NCBI GenBank assembly: GCA_927911745.1 | Contig: CAKMQF010000081.1 | Span: 1 to 7,630, forward strand | Reading direction: 5' to 3' | DNA: 7,630 nucleotides | From: an uncultured Gemella sp. | GTDB taxonomy: Bacteria > Bacillota > Bacilli > Staphylococcales > Gemellaceae | Part shown: positions 1 to 7,630 of the stretch, one piece after another | Layout: each line of letters opens with the position of its first letter | Numbering within the stretch: the stretch's first letter is position 1 | Translations under genes and position numbers: made by a program | The notes under the pieces: generated by a model | What the model was told of the DNA's origin: nothing | The model's input: the letters and a program-made list of their open reading frames with translations, nothing else | Database searches by the model: none

Positions 1-29
1 GTTTAAGAAAATATTGAAAGGAAATAAAC

Positions 30-2118
30 ATGTTTCAAGATAAAAAAGTTTATACAACACAATGGGCTGGAAAAACATTAACAGTTGAACTAGGCGAAAT
101 GGCTCGCCAAGCTAACGCAGCAGTAGTAGTAAATACGGAGATACTGTTGTATTAACAACAGCTGTTGCCTCAAAAGAAGCAAAAGATGTTGATTTCTTCC
201 CGTTAACAGTTAACTATGAAGAAAAAATGTATGCAGTAGGGAAAATTCCAGGAGGATTTTTTACGTAGAGAAGGACGTCCAGGAACAGAAGCAACTCTAG
301 CTGCACGTTTTAATCGATAGACCGATTAGACCATTATTTGAAGATGGATTTAGAAACGAAGTACAAGTTATTTCTACTGTATTATCAGTAGAGTATGATT
401 GTGACCCAGTAATGGCAGCAATGCTAGGAAGTTCACTTTCACTATCAGTATCAAATATTCCATTTAAAGGACCTATCGCTGGAGTAACAGTTGGATATGT
501 AGATGGAGAATATGTAATTAACCCAACAGTCGAGCAAATGGAACGTTCTACAGTTGATTTAAAAGTAGCTGGAACAAGTGATGCTATTAACATGGTTGAA
601 GCAGGAGCTAAAGAAGTATCTGAAGAGATTATGTTAAATGCTATTATGTTTGGACATGAAGAAATCAAACGTCTAATCGAGTTCCAACAACAAATCGTTA
701 ATGAAATTGGTCAAGAAAAAATGGCTGTAGAGTTAAAAGTTATTGATGAGACTATTTACAATGAAGTACTATCAATGGCATTAGCTCAAATGAAAGAGGC
801 AATTGCTATTAAAGATAAACAAGCACGTGACGAAGCTATTTCTGCTGTTAAAGAAAAAGTTCTTGAAGTATTCGAAGAACGTGTAACAGCTGAAGATGAG
901 CTAGATATCGTTAAAGAAGCAAAATTATCATTAGATAAAATCGTAAAAGATGAGGTTCGTCGTGAAATCACTGAAGATAAAGTTAGACCTGATGGACGTG
1001 CATTAACAGAAATTAGACCTTTAGCATCTAGAGTGGATGTATTACCAAGAACACACGGTTCTGCATTATTCACTCGTGGACAAACTCAATCTTTAGGAGT
1101 TGTAACATTAGGTAACTTATCAGATGAGCAAATCATTGATGACTTAACTCAAGAGGAAAACAAGAGATTTATGTTACACTATAACTTCCCAGCATTCTCA
1201 GTTGGTGAGGTAGGATTCAGTCGTGCTCCAGGACGTCGTGAAATTGGTCACGGTGCTTTAGGGGAGCGTGCATTAGCTCAAGTTATTCCTTCTAAAGAAG
1301 ATTTCCCATATACGATTCGTATCGTATCAGAAATCTTAGAATCTAATGGGTCAAGTTCTCAAGCTACAATTTGTTCTGGATCTATGGCTCTTATGGCAGC
1401 TGGTGTTCCGATTAAAGCTCAGGTAGCTGGTATTGCAATGGGATTAGTTAAAAAAGATGAACACTACACAATTTTAACTGATATTCAAGGTATGGAAGAC
1501 CACCTTGGAGATATGGACTTTAAAGTAGCAGGTACTGCAGAAGGTATTACTGCGCTTCAAATGGACATCAAAATTGATGGTTTAAGTGAGCAAATCTTAA
1601 AAGAATCATTAGAACAAGCACGTGTAGGTAGATTACAAATTCTAGATCACATGAACAGCATTATCGCTGAACCTCGCCAAGAAGTTTCTACATTTGCACC
1701 AAAAATCAAAATTATTAAAATTAAACCTGAAAAAATTAAAGATGTTATTGGTTCAGGTGGTAAAGTTATCAATGAAATCATTGAAAAAACTGGTGTTAAA
1801 ATTGATATCGAACAAAATGGTGATGTATTTATTTCTTCACCTGAAATTGAAGGAATTAATAAAGCAATTGAAATTATCGAAAATATTACTCGTGAAGCAG
1901 AAGTTGGTGAAATCTACTTAGCTGAAGTTAAACGTATTGAAAAATTCGGTGCTTTCGTTGAATTATTCCCAGGAGTTGATGCTCTAGTTCACATTTCTAA
2001 ATTAGCTGCAGAAAGAGTAAATAAAGTTGAAGATGTTGTAAAAGTTGGAGACACTCTGAAAGTTAAAGTAATTAAAATTGATGAGAAAGGTCGAGTAGAC
2101 GCAGCAGCTCATTTCTAG
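30..2118 (+). CDS. pnp: Polynucleotide phosphorylase (PNPase), reading frame broken three times near the 5' end
   Basis: PNPase is a trimeric cytoplasmic 3'-5' exoribonuclease that uses phosphate to degrade RNA to nucleoside diphosphates. The ATG at 30 ([15 protein letters not shown]) has AAAGGAAA at 17-24. The frame then breaks at a missing A near 131-134, an extra T in the 6-T run near 257-262 and an extra T in the 4-T run near 307-310. An uninterrupted frame runs from before 412 to the stop at 2116-2118. Correcting all three gives 695 residues, normal for the family. Visible parts: first RNase PH half and all-alpha linker; second RNase PH half with [30 protein letters not shown] and [12 protein letters not shown] (D490 and D496 match the metal-binding pair); KH domain with GSGGK near residue 575; S1 domain from about 627. 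The tail after KGRVDA is short and ends in AAHF, so the extreme C-terminus could also be frame-shifted. Family call is certain; frame breaks are probably sequence errors. Confidence 0.96.
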
Positions 2119-2127
2119 GAGAAATTT

Positions 2128-2394
2128 ATGGAGTTATTTGAAAAAGAAAGACGAGGAATATATGTCTATTTTAAAAGTTTTAAAGACTTAAATAAATTAG
2201 AAAAATATGGGAACTTTATTTCTTATTCTAAAAGAGGAAGATATGCTTGTATATATGTTGATGAAAACAGATTAGGCAGCATAGTAGAAGAACTTAAGAA
2301 AAAGAAATTTGTAAAAAAAGTAGAATTATCAGGAATGTCTGACTTACATTTAAGTTTTGAGCATTTAGATTCAAGTCTACAAACTAAGAAATAA
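2128..2394 (+). CDS. ylbG: YlbG family protein (DUF2129/UPF0298), function unknown
   Basis: This is an 88-residue soluble protein with no signal peptide or membrane segment. It has the YlbG layout: an N-terminal R-x-G-I-Y-V strand (residues 9-14), a central YSKRGRYACIYV block (33-44) and FVKKVELS (61-68), followed by a short variable tail. Length fits the family, usually about 90 residues. The ATG at 2128 is 9 bases after the pnp stop and has AGGAG at 2117-2121, which overlaps that stop, so it is probably translated from the pnp transcript. In Bacillus the homologue sits just before rsmD (ylbH) and coaD (ylbI), and the same order is kept here. A strong terminator follows at once, so ylbG ends a pnp-ylbG unit. 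Its biochemical role is not established; a link to RNA metabolism rests only on neighbourhood. Confidence 0.9.
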   Translation: MELFEKERRGIYVYFKSFKDLNKLEKYGNFISYSKRGRYACIYVDENRLGSIVEELKKKKFVKKVELSGMSDLHLSFEHLDSSLQTKK

Positions 2395-2402
2395 TAGAAA
2401 TA

Positions 2403-2431
2403 GGGGGAGAATATATATTCTCCCTTATTTT
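2403..2431 (+). terminator. Intrinsic terminator after ylbG
   Basis: A perfect 20-base palindrome at 2405-2424 (GGGAGAATAT / ATATTCTCCC) begins 10 bases after the ylbG stop and is followed by TTATTTT (2425-2431). The outer GGGAG/CTCCC part gives a stable stem base, while the AT-rich centre would form the loop end. The T-rich tail is on the + strand side, which fits termination of the pnp-ylbG transcript. The upstream side is A-rich but lacks a clean A run, so function on the opposite strand is less likely. Confidence 0.88.
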
Positions 2432-2471
2432 AAGAAGTATTCAAAATAATAGTACTTTATAGTGAGGACAA

Positions 2472-3520
<1,049 letters not shown>

Positions 3521-3522
3521 AG

Positions 3523-4610
3523 GTGAAAAAAATCCTATTTACTGGAGGAGGCTCAGCAGGTCACGTGTCTGTAAATGTGGCTTTGATTCCAGAATTCAAG
3601 AAAAATGGATATGAGATTTCTTATATTGGGAGCAAAACCGGTATAGAAAATGAGATGATAGGAAAGATTCCAGAAGTAAAATATTACAAAATAAGTTCAG
3701 GTAAATTAAGAAGATATTTTTCTTGGGAAAATTTTATAGATCCATTCAAAGTAGTGAAAGGAATTGTAGATTCTTTATTAATATTAAAAAAAGAGAAACC
3801 AAAATTTTGATTTTTTTCAAAATGGACGGATTTGTTAGTGTTCCAGTTTGTGTGGCAGCTAAGTTACTAAGAATTCCAGTAGTCTTACATGAATCAGATC
3901 TTACACCAGGACTTGCTAATAAAATTAATATTAAGTTCTGCAATCATATCTTTACAACTTTTGAAGATACGCAGAGGTTTTTACCGAAAAACAAGGCTAG
4001 TTTAATTGGTGCTATTGTAAGAGATGATATTTATACAGGAGATAGACAAAAAGCTTATGAATTAACAGGGTTTAATGAAGATAAACCTGTGTTATTAGTA
4101 ATGGGTGGATCTTTAGGATCAAAAATCTTAAACGATTATATTTGGGATAATATTGATCAACTTACTGAAAAATATCAAATCGTTCATTTAGTTGGAAAAG
4201 GGTTATTAAATAACAATATAGATAAAGAAGGGTATAAACAATTCGAATTTTTATCAAAAGAATTGTTTGATGTACTAAAAATTACAGATTTTGTTATTTC
4301 AAGAGCAGGTGCAAATTCAATATATGAATTTTTAGCTTTAGAATTACCTCCGATTCTTGTTCCACTTGGAACTAATCAAAGTAGAGGAGATCAAATTGAA
4401 AATGCTAGATTCTTTGAAAAAAATGGATTTGCAAAAGTGGTTGTAGAAGAGGACTTCGCAACACTTCCTATTTCTCAAATTGATGAATTTTATAATAATT
4501 TAGAAGATTATAAACATTCTATGCAAGTTTATAAAAATGAAAAACGTGTAATAAACGACGTAAATGACTTTTATAACAAAATTTTAGATAAAGTAGGAGG
4601 TGAAATTTAG
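3523..4610 (+). CDS. murG: UDP-GlcNAc:undecaprenyl-PP-MurNAc-pentapeptide GlcNAc transferase (MurG), frame broken in the middle
   Basis: MurG is a membrane-associated GT28 glycosyltransferase that adds GlcNAc to lipid I to make lipid II on the inner membrane face. Translation starts at GTG 3523, which gives [15 protein letters not shown] with the glycine-rich loop (residues 8-14); the purine-rich AGAGAGGA at 3510-3517 serves as ribosome site. This frame stops at TGA 3808-3810. The rest of the protein continues in another frame: GFVSVPV from about 3828, [12 protein letters not shown] at 3888-3923, GGSLGSK at 4104-4124 and [11 protein letters not shown] at 4299-4331, ending at TAG 4608-4610. 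The damage at 3805-3830 falls on the conserved FSKGGF motif. Removing about five inserted bases would give PKFDFSKGGF and a 360-residue protein, close to the staphylococcal enzyme. Translation of the second half alone would lack the N-terminal lipid-binding lobe. Because murG is essential, I read this as a sequence error. Confidence 0.95.
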
Positions 4611-4611
4611 G

Positions 4612-5215
4612 ATGAAGAAATTAAGTGTACTTACGTATGTGAAGATATTAGTTTTCATAGTGTTAGCAATTGTCGCAATAAAATTTCCAAATAATGTTTT
4701 TGATATAGTAATTGCTGATCTACTTGAAATAAAAGTATTAGCTTTGCCAGCTAAAATAATTTCACTTGTTTTTAATGATAAATTATTGTTATTAATAATG
4801 ATCTTATTAACAGGGTTTTTAGTTTGGATAAAAGAGTTAAAGAAAGCTGTATTTATATTCTTTAGTGCAGGTTTTGGAGGATTCTTCTTATCAGCATTTA
4901 AATATAGCATTCAAAGAGTTAGACCATTACCAGAACTTCATGATGGTTTTAGTTTCCCTAGCGGTCACTCTACTTTTGTAGCATTATTTTTCTTAGCATT
5001 ACTTTTTGTAATTAATAAAAAAAGAAATACTGGCTGTAATTGCTACTTTTGCAATTATTGCAGTACCAATTTCAAGAATGATTCTAGGTGCACACTTTAT
5101 TAGTGACGTAACAGCGGGATTATTACTTGGAAGTATCATAGTTGACTTTATGAAAGTTTATTATGAAAATATCTATAATATATTAATGAGGGTATTAGGA
5201 AAGACAAATGAATAA
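4612..5215 (+). CDS. PAP2-family membrane phosphatase, possibly undecaprenyl-PP phosphatase; one frameshift
   Basis: This is a PAP2 (type 2 phosphatidic acid phosphatase) integral membrane enzyme. The three catalytic motifs are present: K-x6-RP at 4900-4926, PSGH at 4957-4968 and SR-x5-H at 5072-5095 followed by FISD. The third motif lies in a different frame because a 7-A run at 5017-5023 has one base too many. With six A the protein reads INKKEILAVIATFA and runs to TAA 5213-5215, giving 200 residues, a normal length. Several membrane segments are visible (for example residues about 8-25 and 60-75). I chose ATG 4612: AGGAGG at 4595-4600 precedes it by 11 bases, whereas the upstream GTG at 4600 overlaps that site. 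It starts 1 base after murG, which suggests a role in lipid II carrier recycling (BcrC/PgpB type), but phosphatidylglycerophosphate phosphatase is also possible. The substrate is inferred, not seen. Confidence 0.9.
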
Positions 5216-5461
5216 ATTTAAAAATAAAGAGGGAATAGTTGCACTTTGCTTGGCAATTGTACATTTTGCTCTATGGTATTACTTTGCTTACATTAAATTT
5301 GATGTAAATAATGTAAAATCATATAAGTATGTGTTAGGACTTCCCGAATGGTTTTCTATAGTTCTATAGTAGTTAGTGTTCTGATAATCATCTTAGTTAT
5401 TGTCTTAACAAATCTTTTACTAAATGATGAGATAAAAGAGGAGGAAAACAATGACAAGTAA
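5208..5461 (+). CDS. yhdT: YhdT family small membrane protein (DUF997), likely partner of PanF; one frameshift
   Basis: Starting at ATG 5208 with AGGAA at 5197-5201, this gene overlaps the restored end of the PAP2 gene by 8 bases. It encodes a small two-helix membrane protein: a first helix around residues 10-27 (ALCLAIVHFALWYYFAY), then the YhdT-like block YKYVLGLPEWF, then a second helix. The frame runs into a TAG just after EWFSIVL because the T run at 5352-5355 is one base short. With five T it reads EWFFYSSIVVSVLIIILVIV, then a charged tail ending at TAA 5459-5461. The restored product is 84 residues, close to the E. coli protein (about 80). YhdT is known to sit next to panF in many bacteria, and here the restored stop overlaps the panF start by 11 bases. 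Its exact role beside the symporter is not established. As printed, neither half forms a long open frame, so automatic annotation may miss it. Confidence 0.85.
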
Positions 5462-6922
5462 TTTAGATTATAGAATTCTAATTCTCTTTGTAACTATATT
5501 TTTAGGAATAATACTATTACCATTATTATGAATCGTATTAGTAAAACAGAACAACATGGTGGTTTCTTTGAAAAGTATTATTTAGCAGATAGAAAGGTAA
5601 GTGGTATTGTCTTAGCGATAACATTGATGTCTACTTATGGATCTGCCTCAACCTTTTTAGGAGGACCTGGTGTTGCTTATAAACTTGGTTATGGTTGGGT
5701 ATTACTTGCTGTAATTCAAGTGGTAACGGGTTATTTTGTACTATTAGTTTTAGCTAAAAAGTTCAAAACTGCTGCACAAAAAATAAATGCAATAACAATA
5801 AGTGATTATTTAAAAAATAGATATGAATCTAAAGTAGTAGCTTTTATATCAACACTTGCTATGATTGTATTTTTAATTGCTGCGATGAGTGCCCAATGGG
5901 TTGGTGGAGCTAAGTTATTAGCAGCCTTTATGGGAATTGAGTATAAGACTGGTATTGTTCTTATCTCAGTAATTATTATATTCTGTGTGGTATTTGGTGG
6001 ATTAAAAAATATTCTAATAACTGATATGATTCAAGGATTAATAATGATTTTCTCTACGATAATTTTATTATTTGCTGTAATTAATTATGGTGGAGGTATT
6101 GATCAGATTACAGCCAACTTAGTTAATATAAATGAAAAAATACTAACTCCGTTTGGGGCAAATGGTAGTTTAACACCAAGCTATGTTAGTTCATTTTGGG
6201 TATTAGTCGGAGTAGGGGTTATTGGTATTCCACAAATTGCTATTAACTCGATGTTATATAAAAATAAACGAAGCTTAAAACAGTCTATCATTGTCGGATC
6301 AATTGTTATCTTTATAGTAATGTTTGGAGTTCATTTAATAGGAGTTATGGCAAGAGGGGTATTCCCAGATATCAAAGACTATGATTCTGTTATTCCGATA
6401 ATTACGTTAAAAGTACTTCCTTGGTATTTAGCTGCATTAGTTCTAGCAGCACCAATGGCAGCAATCATAACAACAGTAAATGCTCAATTCTTATTAATAT
6501 CATCTGCTTTAATAAAGGATTTACTATTTAATAATAAATCTATTAAAGAAAAAATTACAGGTAAGAAAGTTCCTGTTTTTGTATATGGTGTTAATATTCT
6601 TGTTATTTTATTGATAATGTTACTAAGTATGAGACCACCTAGTTTAATAGTAAATGTTAACCTATTTGCATTTGGAGGATTGGAAGCCACTTTCCTATGG
6701 CCAATATTATTAGGATTATACTGGAAAAAAGCTGAAAAATACGGAGCACTTAGTTCTATAGTTTTAGGATTAGTAAGTTATATACTTATAAAAACTGTAT
6801 ATGTAATTAAATTTATAGAACCAGTAGTGATTTCGTTATCAATATCTCTAGTAGCTTTTGTAATAGTTTCATTATTAATGAGTAAAAAACAATTGAAAAA
6901 TAGTTATATTGTAATAAAATAA
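5451..6922 (+). CDS. panF: Sodium/pantothenate symporter PanF, frameshift near the N-terminus
   Basis: PanF is a member of the sodium:solute symporter (SSS) family that takes up pantothenate with Na+ across the plasma membrane. The true start is probably ATG 5451 (MTSNLDYRILILFV), with GAGGAGG at 5438-5444. That frame hits a TGA at 5526-5528, and the rest continues one frame over from about 5528. Adding one base near 5520-5526 joins them into a 490-residue protein, near the E. coli length of 483, and restores the first membrane helix. Conserved blocks: GSASTFLGGPGVAYKLGYGW, FGGLKNILITDMIQGLIM, SFWVLVGVGVIGIPQIAI, AAPMAAIITTVNAQ with SSALIKDL after it, and AFGGLEATFLWPILLGLYW. About 12-13 membrane segments are expected. 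It lies downstream of coaD in the same tight run and directly follows yhdT. The ATG at 5528 would give a 464-residue product lacking helix 1 and has no ribosome site, so it is unlikely to be the natural start. Confidence 0.93.
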
Positions 6923-6948
6923 AAAATAAAGAGTAAGGAGGAATAAAA

Positions 6949-7125
6949 ATGTCGAAAAAAGTTATAGTTAAACATACAGATGCTGAGAAATTCACTGTTA
7001 GTAATATGCTAACTGTGGGCAAAGAATATGAAGTAGTGAATGAAACAGAAGAATATATATTTGTAGTAGATAACAGTGGAAAAGTAGGCGGATACTACCA
7101 CGATTATTTTGAAGAAGTAAAATAA
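6949..7125 (+). CDS. Small conserved hypothetical protein, 58 residues
   Basis: A short open frame starts at ATG 6949 with a strong AAGGAGG at 6935-6941, seven bases upstream, and stops at TAA 7123-7125. The product begins MSKKVIVKHTDAEKFTV and continues with LTVGKEYEVVNETEEYIFVV and DNSGKVGGYYHDYFEEV. It is acidic, soluble and rich in beta-type residues, with no membrane segment or cysteine. The pattern (KHTDA, LT-GKEYEV-NETEE, VDN-GK-GGYY--YF) resembles small Bacilli proteins that I half-remember as DUF6501; that name needs a domain search. The shape suggests a small beta-barrel (SH3-like), but this is inference. It lies 26 bases after panF and 13 bases before the LysM gene with no visible terminator on either side, so it may share their transcript. 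The strong ribosome site and codon use like its neighbours make a real gene likely. Function unknown. Confidence 0.8.
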   Translation: MSKKVIVKHTDAEKFTVSNMLTVGKEYEVVNETEEYIFVVDNSGKVGGYYHDYFEEVK

Positions 7126-7138
7126 TTCAAGAGGCAAA

Positions 7139-7609
7139 ATGATGAAAAAAAATACTATAAAGAATACAGTTCTAGTTGGATTATTTATAATACTAGCACC
7201 ACTTATTCTAGTAGGGGTGACTGCATTAGGAAACTCTTTAGGGGGAAAAGCAAAAGATAAAGTTGTTCAAACAACTGAACAAACTGCTAAAGTTCCAGAG
7301 GAGACAAAAGCTGAAAGTAATAAAGATATACCTAAAGCTAATGACTCAAAAGTAACAGAGGAAAGTACTACTAAAAAAGAAACACCAACTAATGGATCAG
7401 AAAATAGTGAATCTGAAGGAGTAGTAAGTACAACTCCTGTAGCAGGCCAAGATTATATTATTAAAGCTGGAGATTCATTATTCGCTATAGCATCAAAAGC
7501 ATATGGAGAAGCTAATTCACAAAATGGTGTAGAAAAAATTAAAGAAGCTAATAATATCAGTAATAATAATATTGCAGCTGGACAAAAAATTCAAATACCG
7601 AAATTATAA
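7139..7609 (+). CDS. Membrane-anchored LysM domain protein
   Basis: The 156-residue product has three parts: a lysine-rich start and one hydrophobic helix (about residues 10-31, TVLVGLFIILAPLILVGVTA), a low-complexity linker rich in T, E, K, S and N (about 35-103), and a single C-terminal LysM domain (about 105-156; DYIIKAGDSLFAIASKAYG, then an inserted GEANSQNGVEKI stretch, KEANNI, and AAGQKIQIPKL). LysM binds N-acetylglucosamine chains, so the linker and domain probably sit outside the cell on peptidoglycan, with the helix as anchor or uncleaved signal. No lipobox cysteine and no catalytic domain are visible. Two adjacent ATGs exist: 7139, only 4 bases from GAGG at 7131-7134, and 7142, at a better 7 bases; the product differs by one Met. 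Overall layout recalls staphylococcal and Bacillus YpbE-like proteins, but I cannot assign a precise orthologue. It may share transcription with the small gene before it. Confidence 0.88.
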   Translation: MMKKNTIKNTVLVGLFIILAPLILVGVTALGNSLGGKAKDKVVQTTEQTAKVPEETKAESNKDIPKANDSKVTEESTTKKETPTNGSENSESEGVVSTTPVAGQDYIIKAGDSLFAIASKAYGEANSQNGVEKIKEANNISNNNIAAGQKIQIPKL

Positions 7610-7630
7610 AAAGAAATCATCTCATTTTTT

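Noticed and set aside
297..1073. Open frames on the - strand inside pnp (297-668, 786-1073)
   Set aside because: They are opposite a well-conserved PNPase reading frame, have no recognisable domains and no ribosome sites; they are shadows. The same holds for - strand frames at 2744-3085, 3746-3943, 4584-4910, 6484-6690 and 6813-7022, and the + frame at 1694-1921.
2430..2458. Candidate promoter for rsmD: TTAAGA (2430-2435), 17 bases, TACTTT (2453-2458)
   Set aside because: Matches to the -35 and -10 consensus are only about 4 of 6 and 3 of 6 in AT-rich DNA where chance hits are common. A promoter is expected in this gap but I cannot place it with confidence.
3800..3835. Programmed ribosomal frameshift in murG at the T-rich and A-rich runs
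   Set aside because: A TGA in frame, extra bases in several places and damage to the conserved FSKGGF motif do not fit a single slip site; MurG is not known to use frameshifting, and other genes here show similar indels.
4600..4611. GTG 4600 as the start of the PAP2 phosphatase
   Set aside because: It overlaps the AGGAGG ribosome site at 4595-4600, leaving no spacing; ATG 4612 opens a typical MKKLSVL N-terminus.
7608..7630. Terminator after the LysM gene (AAAAAGAAATCATCTCA followed by T run)
   Set aside because: No paired stem is visible within the window; the T run is at the very edge and a second arm could lie beyond it, so it cannot be judged.

Overview
This is an ordinary core-genome stretch from an AT-rich, low-GC Gram-positive bacterium (class Bacilli). 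The proteins read like Staphylococcus/Gemella orthologues: the MurG N-terminus and its [12 protein letters not shown] block are staphylococcal in style, and a YlbG (DUF2129) protein precedes rsmD and coaD as in Bacilli. Gemella is a plausible source, but the genus is a guess. All genes lie on the + strand. I found no mobile element, CRISPR array, tRNA or rRNA, and no gene-free stretch longer than about 80 bases.

Layout: pnp (PNPase, 30-2118) and ylbG (2128-2394) form a short unit closed by a perfect 20-bp palindromic terminator (about 2403-2431). After a 77-base gap comes a very tight run: rsmD (2472-3026), coaD (3029-3520), murG (3523-4610), a PAP2 phosphatase (4612-5215), yhdT (5208-5461) and panF (5451-6922). 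Gaps in this run are 1-2 bases, or the genes overlap by 8-11 bases. A 58-residue small protein (6949-7125) and a membrane-anchored LysM protein (7139-7609) follow closely with no visible terminator between them.

The genes fall into a few themes. PNPase and RsmD act in RNA decay and 16S rRNA methylation. CoaD makes dephospho-CoA, and PanF (with its small partner YhdT) imports the pantothenate from which CoA is made. MurG makes lipid II, and the PAP2 enzyme may recycle the undecaprenyl carrier. The LysM protein probably touches peptidoglycan.

The most notable thing in the raw sequence is not new biology but reading-frame damage. Five genes (pnp, murG, PAP2, yhdT, panF) are broken by small indels, mostly one base in homopolymers. 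Each can be restored to normal family length with all motifs intact, and restored stops and starts then overlap neatly with the neighbouring genes. Because murG is normally essential and the codons on both sides of each lesion are well conserved, sequence or assembly error is much more likely than real gene decay. I see no convincing undescribed system in this window.
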